64,000 bases of DNA, taken from assembly GCA_034401795.1 (NCBI GenBank), contig CM067374.1, positions 98,118,860 to 98,182,859 on the forward strand, written 5' to 3'. The DNA comes from Chaetoderma sp. LZ-2023a. Lineage: Eukaryota; Mollusca; Caudofoveata; Chaetodermatida; Chaetodermatidae. This document shows positions 44,461 through 55,049 of the stretch, piece after piece. Numbering within the stretch: position 1 is the stretch's first letter; every line of letters begins with the position of its first letter. The notes beneath the pieces were generated by a model that was given only the letters and a program-made list of their open reading frames with translations, did not search any database and was not told the origin of the DNA. A program made the position numbers and the translations under genes.

Positions 44461-44587
44461 CAGGGTTGAAAAAAAATCGATTTCTTTCAAAAAAATCAAA
44501 TCAATCGATTTTTTTGATTTAAATCGATTTCAATGATTTAAATCGATTTTTATTCGCGACATCCCAGGAAATTACGTAAAACTTATA

Positions 44588-44670
44588 CAGTGAAACCTGT
44601 ATTAAGACACTGGCTGTGGGAGTCGCAGAAGGTGGTCTCTTAAGACAGGTGGTCTCTTAATACAGGTCCA
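44588..44670 (+). repeat. Inverted word pair of a common invertebrate repeat
   Basis: CAGTGAAACCTGTATTAAGA and GGTGGTCTCTTAATACAGGT are near complements about 60 bp apart. This resembles a short terminal-repeat word common in animal genomes; its family is not assigned. Confidence 0.4.
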
Positions 44671-44770
44671 GATGCATTGCTAAACTGTATTTTGGAACTG
44701 AATAAAGTGGTATTTTTATGACTTATTTTTAACTGAATTTTAAGCTTGCTGGTTTCTTAATACAAAAAAA

Positions 44771-44952
44771 CTTTGTTCGCTTAAGCAGTTTTAACAGTAT
44801 TATTATTGCATCATTTTTTATTGCATCATTTTTTTATTGCATCATTTTTCTATTGCATCATTTTTTTATTGCATCATTTTTTTTAAATGATGCAATAGAA
44901 AAGCATTTTTTCATTCTTGAAAAATACAGTCAAAACTGCTTAAGTGACAAAG
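44771..44952. repeat. MITE-like inverted repeat with internal tandem TTATTGCATCATTTTT
   Basis: The left arm CTTTGTTCGCTTAAGCAGTT is mirrored by AACTGCTTAAGTGACAAAG at the right. Between them are about five copies of a 16-17-bp unit TTATTGCATCATTTTT and one inverted copy (AAATGATGCAATAGAAAA). It is nested in the hAT element just upstream of its transposase. Confidence 0.75.
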
Positions 44953-44986
44953 GCTATGAAATATTTTAAATTCCATAATTAGCAAA

Positions 44987-46837
44987 ATGTCTAACTCCGG
45001 CCGAAAACAAGATCCAATATGGATTCATTATGAGAAAGTGAAGACCCCAGATAAGGCCGGTGTCCGGGCTGTCTGCAAGGTCTGCCGACACGAACTCCAA
45101 GGTATCCCAGAGCGGTTAAAAAAACATGCAGCCAATTGCACAGGTCCACCAACACCAGCACTTCAAGGTCTAGCTGTAGCCGCAACAGAAACGGGGACTT
45201 CATCTCAATCTGAGCAGCAGCAGCGCGTTGAAACTGTTGTTGATCAAAACGATGTGGTGGTGATGGAAGTTGAACCTCTGTCAACTTCAAGTTCTGCTTC
45301 AGCGGCAGTGAAGCGCCCAGTGCACGGTCAATTAGCTGCTGGTACATTGGCCGCTAAGATACCCAAGCTGAATTATGGTCTACAGAATTATGTCATCAGA
45401 ACTTCAGCAGAAAAACGTGGTGAATTAGATCGTGATGTAGCTAGGATGGTGTATGCTACGAACTCCCCATTTCGCTTAGTAGAAAATAGACATTTTATAA
45501 ACCTTGTAAAAGATTTACGACCAGGCTATCAACCACCATCCAGAAAGGACATAGGGGGGAAATATTTGGATGTTATCTACACAGAAGAGCGGGAGAAGGC
45601 GAGAAAAAATTTGGAAGGTGAACTTGTCTGTCTAGCATTAGACGGTTGGAGCAATATTCATAACGAGCCTATCGTATGTGCTACAGTGACGACCTGCTTA
45701 GGTGATATTTACTTAGTGGATACTACGGACACCTCTGGACATCCTCACACAGCGGAATATCTTTATGACATTGCGAAGCAGACAATTGAAAACACGCACA
45801 ATGATTTTGGGTGCATTATATGTAGTATCGTCACAGACAATGCTGCTAATGTAGCAAAGATGCGAGAGTTCTTGAAAGAACGACTGGGTTTCAACATGAT
45901 TGCGTATGGATGCACGCCTCATCTTCTAAATCTGACTTCAAAGGACTTAGAAATGGGTAATGTTAAGGAGCATGTCACACAAGTTGTGAAGTATTTCCGA
46001 AATAACCACTTTGCTAGTGCCCAAATACGCCAATCATCGTGCAGAAAGTTAGTGATGCCAGCAGATACAAGGTGGAACACAATGTACGATTGTTTAAACT
46101 CGTATTGTGAGGCATGGCCGACACTTGTGACAATCTGTGATGGACATACTGACCGCATAGATGTTGCCATTGCCAATAAAGTTCGTAATGTAGTAATCAA
46201 ACGTTCTGCAGATGAATACCGACTTTGTTTGAAACCAGTAGCTTGCGCTCTCGATAAAGCTCAATCGGACAATTGCACAATAGCAGAAGCAGTTGAATTA
46301 TGGAAAGATGTAAAAACGGCCCTGCATAATGACACTAATAATTCAACAAAGCGTGCGGCCGATAAGCGTTATCAACAAGCTGTGACACCTCACCACATGC
46401 TGGCCAATCTACTCCACCCTAAATACCGTGGTCGAAACTTGACTCAGCAAGAACGTGAAACTGCACTCACCGTAGCATCCGAAATCCCTGGTTTGATGAC
46501 TTTGGTAATCAAATTCGAGGCCATGGCACCACCATTTCACATTCTTAAATTTAACGACGAAGTTGTTAATGGAGTAACCTCTCTTCATTGGTGGAAGTCG
46601 CACAGACGTGACTTCGAGGATGATCTGCTGGAAGCATTTGAATTCACTCAGCGTCTGATGTCAGCTGTGGCGGCGTCAGCTGGTGTCGAGCGCGTGTTCT
46701 CCAGCTATGGGCTCGTGCAGAGTAAGTTGAGAAACAAACTTGGAACTTTAAAAGCGGCTAAACTAGTATTTCTTTTTCGGTCCCTAAACTGTGACAAAGA
46801 AAATGACTTCCGGTTTCAGTTGAATGATGATTGTTGA
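44987..46837 (+). CDS. hAT transposase with BED zinc finger
   Basis: 616 codons without break, starting at the first Met after the 5' AT-rich region. The N-terminal BED-type finger has Cys30, Cys33, His47 and Cys51. A Ser/Gln-rich linker runs to about 125. The RNase H-fold catalytic core shows Asp219 in LALDGWSN, Asp284 in IVTDNAANV, the C-x2-H pair at 309-312 (CTPH) and ADTRWNT at 360-365. The catalytic Glu568 lies in SAGVERVFSSYG, within the C-terminal hAT dimerisation region (about 545-600). The DDE triad and C2HC ligands are all present, so it could be active. It would cut and reinsert elements ending CAGGGTTG with 8-bp duplications. Confidence 0.93.
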   Translation: MSNSGRKQDPIWIHYEKVKTPDKAGVRAVCKVCRHELQGIPERLKKHAANCTGPPTPALQGLAVAATETGTSSQSEQQQRVETVVDQNDVVVMEVEPLSTSSSASAAVKRPVHGQLAAGTLAAKIPKLNYGLQNYVIRTSAEKRGELDRDVARMVYATNSPFRLVENRHFINLVKDLRPGYQPPSRKDIGGKYLDVIYTEEREKARKNLEGELVCLALDGWSNIHNEPIVCATVTTCLGDIYLVDTTDTSGHPHTAEYLYDIAKQTIENTHNDFGCIICSIVTDNAANVAKMREFLKERLGFNMIAYGCTPHLLNLTSKDLEMGNVKEHVTQVVKYFRNNHFASAQIRQSSCRKLVMPADTRWNTMYDCLNSYCEAWPTLVTICDGHTDRIDVAIANKVRNVVIKRSADEYRLCLKPVACALDKAQSDNCTIAEAVELWKDVKTALHNDTNNSTKRAADKRYQQAVTPHHMLANLLHPKYRGRNLTQQERETALTVASEIPGLMTLVIKFEAMAPPFHILKFNDEVVNGVTSLHWWKSHRRDFEDDLLEAFEFTQRLMSAVAASAGVERVFSSYGLVQSKLRNKLGTLKAAKLVFLFRSLNCDKENDFRFQLNDDC

Positions 46838-47029
46838 CTAGACTAGTGAAGTACAATTGCAGCATTATTGAAAACTGAAAGTGAAAAGTGATGACAGACA
46901 CATCTATCTGTGACTCAGTTAGGTTTGCGCGATATTGCTTGAGAGAATATCGATATCGTTATTATAAAAAAATTGCGGTATCTCAATAGTCAATATATCG
47001 AGTGTTCTGGTTAATCACTTAATTGTGAA

Positions 47030-47197
47030 TAATTAAAGAATATGCATCCCATCATTCATAACATATTGAATATTTTGAAAGCAATTTCACTGGAAGCCGT
47101 TGCTGCCTAAGTCAGCAACGGTTTTCAGTGAAATTGCTTTCAAAATATTCAATATGTTTATTATGTTACGAATGATGGGATGTCTATTCTTTAATTA
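47030..47197. repeat. Long foldback hairpin, family F3
   Basis: An arm of about 78 bases (AATTAAAGAATATGCATCCC, then ATATTGAATATTTTGAAAGC and CAGTGAAAT-type text) is answered by its near-complement after a loop of a few bases at CCTAAGTCAG. Pairing is interrupted only by short mismatches. Confidence 0.85.
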
Positions 47198-47462
47198 TCA
47201 CTGTTTGAACTAATAATATATAGAGTTCAAAATTTATATATTACGTCATATTAGCAACGATTTTTCAATTTTGTTCACAATTGCATCACAGATACAGTGA
47301 GTAGCAAACTAGCAATAGGACAGAAATGATGCAATGCATAAATCTAACGAATTAGCCCTAATTAGATGCACAAAATCTATGAAGGTATGCAAAAGTCATC
47401 ATTGTCTAAGTCTATCAACCTTGTTAACTTCTGTCTTTAAAAATATGCTCAAATTAAAATTG

Positions 47463-47565
47463 ATAAACTGGTGTACATTTTTCAACAATTTTGGTGGACG
47501 ATGTTGCTGTCTGCGACAGCTCTATCATCCACCAAATTTGTTGAAAAATGTACACCAGTTTATCT
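47463..47565. repeat. Foldback hairpin, family F2
   Basis: Arms ATAAACTGGTGTACATTTTT and AAAAATGTACACCAGTTTAT are perfect complements, with inner arms TTGGTGGA / TCCACCAA around a short loop. Confidence 0.9.
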
Positions 47566-47595
47566 TTAACCCTTAGCACACTGATGTCGAAATTT

Positions 47596-47747
47596 TTAAA
47601 TTTCAAATTAAATTTAAAGATAAACTGGTGTACGTTTTTCAACAAATTTTGTGGAAGATGGTGCTGTCACAGACAGCAGCATCGTCCACAAAAATTGTTG
47701 CAAATTGTACACCAGTTTATCTTTAAATTTAATTTGAAAATTTAAAT
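47596..47747. repeat. Foldback hairpin, family F2, second copy in tandem
   Basis: Long arms beginning AAATTTCAAATTAAATTTAA plus AGATAAACTGGTGTAC are mirrored by GTACACCAGTTTATCTTTAA plus ATTTAATTTG. It lies 30 bp from the previous hairpin and pairs almost throughout. Confidence 0.9.
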
Positions 47748-48573
47748 TATCATGCTCCAGAGTGCTAGGGGTTATGTTTATTTTGAAAAATTAAAACTCC
47801 TACATCAGTGTGCTAAGGGTTAATGTAATGTAATGATGTGTTTACGTGTTACAATGTATATAGTTTCTTGCCAGTTTCAGCAATTACTGATTTTGATTTT
47901 TGAAGTTGTAGTAAACTACTTAATTTAATAACATTTCAATCTTTATTGTTTTAGTGTTAAATAAAATGGAGCCCAAAAGTCCAACTTGATAAGCACTAGC
48001 CAATAGTAATCGAGACACTCAATGACACTCCAGAGTGACTCCAGACGCATGTCATAGCTGAAAAAAGAGACAGTGTCTTGCTTTAAAAGAGTGTGCTTTT
48101 GGAATTAGACTAATAGTAATAGCCATACTGGCCCATACATGACTTTTCATGTACACTATTGCTTTAATGGTCATGTAGTGACATGTACGCACATGGAATT
48201 CTCCTCTTCTTTACAGCTTACACATACTTAATGATCATACTTTGTACACATGTGTGATGTACTGTGTACATGAACCTCAAGTATGTAGATTCTAGATGTG
48301 GACTCGTGCACTGGGTCTAGTCTTGCTGATGACAAATATGAGCAATTAAGTGTATAATTCTATTTTGTGTTGATGTTCAAGTGCCATGGAAGCAGTAAAA
48401 TAATTATGTTACTTTAATTTAACAAAATTACTGTTAATTGTATTAATTACTTGAAAATTCCTCTATTTTTGCAAAACTGATTTAAATCACGATTTTTTCG
48501 ATAAAAATCGAGTGATTTAAATCATGATTTAAATCATGATATAAATCAATTGATTTAAATCAAGCCAACCCTG

Positions 48574-49379
48574 CCTGACGGCTGGTGACAAACCAAGCCG
48601 CGCGGAACCGGTGCACGGTAACGGATTGGCCTCAGCCGCAGGTGGAGCCGCTGACCTGGCTTGCGCCAAACCAGACAAATGGAGGCCGGTTCCGTCCAGG
48701 ACGGAATCAACCTCCATATTCTCCACCTGCGGCTTCACGGGCCGCAGCAACCTCTCCTCCTCGGCCTCATCGTCTTCAGACTCCGAAGAGCCGTCACTAA
48801 AAGCCGAATAAACCGTGGAGCCGTCCTGCCGGACGGCTCCCACACCTGACGGACCGGCCACCGCTACTGGACCACCCGGAGGTGGCCGCAGAGAGACAGA
48901 ACCTGTCTGGCCGGAGCCAGACGGGCCCGCCAGGGGGCCGTACGAGACGGCCCCCTCGGTAACCAGTCCAGAATCCTGTCCGAGGACAGGATCCGTACCA
49001 GGCATGGGTAGAAACTGCCCCCAACCTTTGGTAGCAGGGACGACACCAGCGTGGGCAGAACGCTATGCAGAAAACCCTGCATAGCCGGACCAAACCACGC
49101 CGGCGGTGCCATCTCCGCCACCTCCAGCTGGGGACGTGGAGCACCCCCACCGGCCGAACCGGGCGCTCCACGATTTCCTCTCGGACCGCCTGACCCCGCG
49201 TCAGACCCAGCCAAGTCCTTCTGGGCAAGGAACTTAACCATCGTTTCGACGGACCACACTGCACAAACATTACACCTATGATCTATATTACACAGGGCAC
49301 ACCTAAAACAGACATGGTCCTTGAACATTACACGGACAAACTTATGGCAGTCGTCACATGATGGCGGGGCTGGCTTGGC
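48574..49379 (-). pseudogene. Gag of DIRS B, N-terminal part before the hAT insertion
   Basis: Starts, as in A, just after the splice-acceptor-like TTTATAG (exon edge 49379) and encodes the same cysteine module (first Met at 49328). A C-run near 49020 is one base shorter than in A, shifting frame between LLPKVGG and the following MPGTDPVLGQDS, which continues in the 48529-49005 frame. The acidic patch carries an in-frame length change (SESEDDEAEEE). It is cut at 48573 by the hAT element. Confidence 0.9.
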
Positions 49380-50279
49380 CTATAAAATAAGCACAAACCT
49401 ACAAACAAGCGGAACGAGACACGGATGGAAGGCAGACAATTAATTTTCAAATATTTTGACTCATAAATTAACCGTAACCTCCCCGCACCCCACCCCGCCA
49501 CGTTACAACAACGATCGCATTGATTATGACGACAAGTACGCGGCGGGCACAACACACCCATAATAGATCCTACAGGATGTGTAACGGCTCCAGGAATCAT
49601 ATCGCATAGCATTCAGGGTATATTTACTAATCAATATAAATTATACTCCTAACGACGCAGCACGATATGTGAAGAAAACAACAAAATGTATAACAACTGC
49701 TGTCTCACACGGTAAAACCGCAGACCACACATCTACTCAAGAATTTTGAAACCACCGATCATTGCAAACCGATCGTGATCGCACGTAAACTTGATCATTC
49801 TAAAGTTTCCGGTACCATTTTTAGTACGCAGCACCCAGAACAAGATGCGCGAATTAATGAAAAAATTTTTCTTCACATAAACATCCGAGCGACCGGGTGT
49901 GATGTCACCCGCTCGGATTCTACGGAGAACGACGTCAGCCGATATTCGTGTTAGAAATACCGTAGCAAACACCTATTTTCATATCTGCCGATCGCCTGTT
50001 GGGGTTTAAAGAAGGCGATCGTCTGGCATATATCGTTGTTAGCACACGTCCCAGATTCTATGGGGTCAGAAATCGGAACATGCGACACAACGAAATTTAG
50101 AGACCTAAGTCTTTTAACTATGGATAATAAAGAACAATACAACCTGGTTGTCTTGGGCGGTATTCTCCATAGTCCTTAGTTATCCTTTCAGAACACACAA
50201 ACTATCACTGATTAAAGACTTAGATTATTTTAAAACACTAAAATCCTTAATGCAAAAAGCATGTATTGCTCTTGTTGCT

Positions 50280-50446
50280 ATGCAAACAAGAATGAGCTCT
50301 ATGGTAAACGGGTACTCGGCAGTGGGGAGCCGAGTACCCGGTTCCCAGGAGTCGGTAAAGCTTTCTAAGTCTATAATCCTAGAGCCGCTGTCAAGGCCAG
50401 CTGTATATCAGAAGTAACAGAATGGTGAGTATTGATCGAAGGAGAA
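50280..50446 (-). repeat. Right (5') inverted terminal repeat of DIRS B
   Basis: Complement of about 39304-39460 at the left end of B; ends GATCGAAGGAGAA as in A. Both repeats of B share a T where both repeats of A have a C in the GGGTAC(C/T) phrase. Confidence 0.88.
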
Positions 50447-50928
50447 AGCTATTTCTGTCTGTGACACCAACTGTTTTCAACAAGCAGTCTAAATAATAGC
50501 GCATTAGCGGCCTACTTAACTGATTAAAAAATATTAAGGTATCTATCTCGTTGTTCGACTCCTGATGATAAATTGAGAAATCGAGTGCATTAGAATTAAT
50601 CGATTGGAAATGGAACACATACTATTGTTAGACCGTAAGACACTAGATTTGAACAATTACTGCTATAATCAGAAATGGATGTTATCGGCATATACCTTTT
50701 TCCAGATGCTTATAAAGAAATTTAGTCGTGAGCGTGTATTTTGAGCCAAGAGTTACCGACAACACACGCATATTTGCGACATGTTTATCTAAAAAATATT
50801 ACATAGCCCTACATTAATTATCCCCGCTCATCCTTGGCCCCACCCTCCCCATAAAACCGATATACGGTTCAAACCGGTTTGAAAATTGACATCACCAGTT
50901 TGACATTATGGCATACCGCGCAGCCTTA
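50447..50928. other. Right part of the outer hAT-like element
   Basis: 482 bp ending with the terminal repeat GGCATACCGCGCAGCCTTA and the target duplication GTAAAAAC. It includes ACCGATATACGGTTC, a complement-like echo of the CGATATACCGATCTC text at the left end. Non-coding. Confidence 0.7.
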
Positions 50929-50936
50929 GTAAAAAC

Positions 50937-52139
50937 ACATGGAATGAATAAAAACTTTCATGTTAAAAGGCTTATCTATGTATCTTTTAAATATATATGA
51001 ATAAAAACAAATTAAATGTGTGATAGAAGTTGCTACGTTAAAATTCTCCTTACATGTCCACCATTTTGACTTTGGCAAATGATAAAAATCTGAGTTGGGT
51101 ACCATTCAAAATCTACTCATAAAACATATTTTACCATGAAATACAAGTCAGAAGTCTCAAATACATATCATTGTTTTCTAAGAATATGCCTCGATAATTT
51201 AATCAACTTTTTATGACCGTGCGCCGATTTTTTATAGGTTTTTGACAACTAATTTTTTACATGCTTACTGTTTGTAAGATATCAAGCAATTTAATGTATG
51301 CCTTCGATGCACAGAAGTTATTATTCCTTCTTTTTGATTGGATAATTTTTTTTGTCAACCAATCAAGCATTAAGTTGTGAAACACGGTGAAAGAGACCCC
51401 TATTTCGCAGAGATTTTCTGACCAGAAAATTAACACATTTATTTTTGGCCCGGAAGAGTGATCTCCCCTGTGCCCCATCCTACCAATATCATGAATATGG
51501 CCGCCAAACATGTTATATTTTGATTGGCGCATGGTGGTAAGAATAAGGATATAAACTGACCTTTGAAACTATTTATACACCTCCTAATGAAACTAATGCA
51601 GATTCTAACAGAAACATTGCAAAATTCTAATCGTCCGCCATTACAAATCTACGAAAACTAGTGACATAAAAAATACATTAAACTCGCTGTATACGGCTGA
51701 TACGAACATTATTATGGAAAATTACATACGTTAATAATTTATATTGTAGCTTACACATGACAAGGCCAATTAGCAAACAAATAGATGGTGTTCCGGGAGT
51801 AACATTACAAGATTTAACATCAAAATAACTAACACATATATTTGCATATTAAGCAGGTGCGCGTTCATTGTCCATTCTTCTTGTTGTTGTTGTGTTGAGT
51901 AAATCCCATCCATCAGACCTACGAACCGCCGCCTTCTGGAGTTGATTAATTTTTTTGGAAAAGAAGCTTCTGTTTAATAGTCTACCAGTGCTCATTCATT
52001 ATTGTTGAACTGATAGCCAGTTGGTACCAGGGATTTAAAAGCCAAGTGCTACTACTAAATAGCAACCTTACGGGTTGAGCTGAGGGTAATTAGCATACAT
52101 GAATAACCAATCCTATGAAGGAAATGACATCCTCAATGG
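50937..52139. other. No gene recognised
   Basis: AT-rich, with an F5-like patch at about 51485-51540 (ATATGGCCGCCAAACATGTT, TTTTGATTGGCGCATGG). No conserved coding segment was found. Confidence 0.5.
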
Positions 52140-54215
52140 ATGAGCGACTTATTTTGAAGATCTAGGGACACCAAAAGTAAGTGAATGGCACGACAGCGAG
52201 TACAAAGAACTTGTCGATCAGGATGTAGCAAACATAGAGGAACTCTGTCTAAATGACATCAGTGACCTAGAGCTGTTTATCCATGAAGAGCTCACTCCAG
52301 TCATTAAAAGTCTGCAGTTGAGGAAAGCCGCCGATTCTGATGGTCTTCCTGTGGAGCATATGGAATACAGTGGTGTTGCCCTGTCTGACGTACTTCTATC
52401 CATATTTAATAGAATCCTTGCAGAGGGTATTTATCCAGAGGCATTCAAGACTAGATAAATTCTCAAACCCACAAGAAGAGGGCTAAACAGCCTCAAACCC
52501 TGACAACTATTGCAAGATCACAGTAATATCAATCATAGGCAAACTTTTTGAGAAGCTATATCTCAATCGCATTCGTCCATTGATCTCAAATAGCCAAAGT
52601 CCATTAAAGTATGGCGTCACTCAAGACAAATCACCACCGACAGCAGCAGGTCTGATGGCAGAGGCTAAAGACAGCAACTCAACATGTTATATTGGTTTCG
52701 TAGACACGCAGAATGCCTTTGATGCCATATGGCATGCTTCACTCCTGCTCAGACTATGTCTCCTGGATCGAATCAAGGGAATCATGTGGCTAATAGCGAG
52801 AGGAATTTACAGAAACATGAAGGCTGCCATTAAATGGCAAGGACACAAGAGTGAACAGTTAACAAATCAACAAGGTATCTTTCAAGGCGGCGCCACTTCA
52901 CCAGACTTCCATAAGCCATATGGAGACCCTCTACTGAATCTCTTAGAGCAAACCGCAACATGACTACATATAGGCTCAATCTACTTGGACACAATTACTC
53001 TCTGTGATGACAAAACTGTCATCGATGATACTCCAGAGGGCCTTCAAGTGGGCCTAAACACTGCTTCCACTCACGCCAACAGAGAATGGTATGCAAATGG
53101 CATCTCCAAGAGTCAAGTGTTGATATACAATGGCAAAGCCTCAGATAAAACCCATCATGAATGGATGTTAAATGATCAGAAGATGGATGTTGTCAAGGAG
53201 TATAAACACCTTGGGCTTAGACGAGTCAGTGCCAAAGAAGATGTTGCCAAGGATGTCATTCAAAGAGCATGTGCAACAGCATATGCCCTCATGGGCTCAG
53301 GATTTCTTGGGATAAATGGTACCAATCTGATGGTCAGCTGGAAAGTTTGGACAATATATGTGATCCCCAGATGTACTTGTGGGCTTGAAAGTATAAATCT
53401 ATCAATCAGCGAGTTAAAGCACATAGATGCCCATGAAAAGAGAACACTGAAACAGATCCAATCACTTCCTGATAGCTGTGCTGATCCATTCGCGTACCTG
53501 CTGCTTGGTGCTATCCCAGTGGAAGCACAAATTCACAAGTCTCCCTGCTGGGTACCATAACAAGAGAAGAAGACTCAGTCGAACACCCCCTGGCATCTAG
53601 GCAGTTAGTCATGAAACAGAAGAGCAGTTAGTTTGTACAGACAGAAAGAACATTGGGAAAATATGAGTTACTCTCAGCTTATGACTTGTTACGGAACCCA
53701 CCAACTAAAGAAAGCTGGAAACAACAAGTCAAGAGAGGGATTAACAACAATGTCACTGATGACCTAAAGGAAAACCTGTCCAAGAAGACATCAGCAAGAT
53801 ACGTGAACCCAGTGGCAGTTAGAGTAGGGAAATCACATCCAGTCTGGTCAATAGTTTCTCATAATTCTTTCGATGTTAAACATGCAATCATAAAGGCAAA
53901 TTTGCTGGCAGGAGCCTACCACTTGCAGGGTCTCCGAGCAAAGTTTAACCAGTTCGAGAACAGTGCGTGTCCACTTTGTGGGAAAGATGTGGAAGACCGG
54001 CTGCACTTTCTAATCCAATGCCACAAGTTAGCATGCGTCAGAAGTCGGCCACTCAATGACATGGAACAGCTTGTCATCGATTCGGCACCACCTGGCACTT
54101 GGCAGACATTAGCTGCAGACCGTGAACTTCTACTGCAGGGGACAAGCTGCCTGTTGCGATTGTACCTCTCTCCAAAAATCTTTGTTTCCTGCTTCACACC
54201 AAGCGTTGTGCAATG
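52140..54215 (+). pseudogene. Non-LTR retrotransposon (LINE) reverse transcriptase remnant
   Basis: Pieces in order: a pre-fingers segment with LRKAADSDGLPVEHMEYSG (about 52315), box A in YIGFVDTQNAFDAIWH (about 52690), the QGIFQGGATSP segment (about 52870), a degenerate active site ITLCDDK where a YADD-type box is expected (about 53000), the thumb-like LNDQKMDVVKEYKHLG (about 53170), and a C-terminal CPLCGKDVEDRLHFLIQC cysteine/histidine motif (about 53970). Frame breaks and stops near 52457, 52960, 53560 and 53650 show it is dead. The endonuclease part is missing. The clade was not fixed. Confidence 0.85.
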
Positions 54216-55040
54216 ATAAACACTGGTGCTAGTACTGACCTTCGAAGAAAAACAAAAACATTAAAAGCAATAAAACAGTCTCTTAGCCAATAACTTTTTT
54301 ACTTAGTCACATTCTTACTAAATGTAGATCTGTGTGTCAGCATCAGCCTGCGAATAATGACTGTGTCTTTCTTGTGGCACCCTGGTAATCTCTCTACGTA
54401 AACCAGGTAGACACTGTGTGTCTTACTGTACATGTATATATTTGCGGAAAGGAGTTTCTGACTACTACAATCACATTTATGTTTACCTTTGGTTATTGTG
54501 GAAGGAGGTATGCCTAGGATACCTAGGTCATGCGCCTGAAATAGGTGGAAGATCCAAGTACTCAACAACAACAACAACAACAACAACACGGCCCATCCCC
54601 CTTCCATATCCCCCCTTCCCCTCACCCCACCCACAATACAAATCTCTAATTTCAATAAGTAAAAGGAAAAATCATAGATGCATTGTATAGTTTGTTCTTG
54701 TTTATGTTTTCTATGTCTACTTAGCTCAGTACCGATATCATAAGGGAATGTAATTGACACGGTGTCATCTGTCAGAGATGATATTGACAATCGTTTTCAT
54801 GATTGGTACTTAGAAGCTAATGTACTAGTTGTATCAGCATCTGTACTAATACTAGGCAAAATCCTAAAGGACATCACGCCTAGGTGCGGGCCTCATAAAC
54901 ATGGCTGGGTTTCACAGTCCGCAAGATTAAAATTATCCATTGAACCATTTAAAAACTGTATGTACACTATTTACATCGCCTCGTTCATTCTTAGAATGTC
55001 GTATCATGGATGTAGGTCTTAAATATCTCTGCATCCGTGG
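54216..55040. other. Gene-free stretch with CAA microsatellite
   Basis: A (CAA)n tract lies at about 54563-54588, followed by a C-rich stretch to 54640. The open frames here follow from the simple repeats. No other feature. Confidence 0.55.
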
Positions 55041-55049
55041 CGGTGATTG

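Larger units (their letters stand above)
46838..48477. other. 3' non-coding part of the hAT element, hairpin-rich
   Basis: No second gene. It contains the foldbacks at 47030-47197, 47463-47565 and 47596-47747, and a CGATATCG-rich block at about 46925-47005. The rest (47750-48470) is AT-rich with nothing recognised. Confidence 0.6.
44461..48573 (+). mobile_element. hAT transposon, apparently complete
   Basis: Terminal inverted repeats CAGGGTTG / CCAACCCTG match the hAT consensus. An exact 8-bp target duplication CCTGACGG flanks it (44453-44460, 48574-48581), and the uninterrupted element A has the single-copy site. Subterminal regions (44470-44555 and 48478-48565) are packed with AAATCGATTTAAATCA-like words in both orientations, candidate transposase binding sites. 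It carries one open 616-codon transposase and a 3' part with several foldback hairpins (47030-47747). It inserted opposite to the DIRS reading direction. Confidence 0.95.
39269..50446 (-). mobile_element. DIRS-type retrotransposon B, interrupted by a hAT transposon
   Basis: Same family and orientation as A, about 7.06 kb once the 4.1-kb hAT and its 8-bp duplication are removed. GAA is present at both boundaries (39269-39271, 50444-50446). Defects relative to A are: a hAT insertion in gag, a 1-bp loss in a C-run of gag near 49020, an in-frame 18-bp loss in the reverse transcriptase, and a 7-bp duplication in RNase H. Most other length differences are multiples of three. Both terminal repeats lack the 10-bp duplication that marks both repeats of A. 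Confidence 0.92.
31071..50928. mobile_element. Outer hAT-like non-autonomous element hosting a nested transposon stack
   Basis: The left end is TAGAGCTGCGCGATATACC. The right end, read inward, is TAAGGCTGCGCGGTATGCC (15 of 19 identical). Both fit the hAT terminal consensus YARNG. An identical 8-bp duplication GTAAAAAC flanks both ends (31063-31070, 50929-50936). Subtracting the insertions leaves about 1.57 kb (31071-32074, 39182-39268, 50447-50928) with no transposase, so it was mobilised in trans. Its left part contains F4 and F3 pieces at 31290-31385 and 31486-31565. Two DIRS elements and, inside the second, a hAT transposon landed later. Confidence 0.8.

Noticed and set aside
32075-50446. 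DIRS A and B as an assembly duplication of one locus
   Set aside because: They differ by several indels, terminal-repeat variants and the hAT insertion, and have different flanks, so they are separate insertions. Long reads would settle it.
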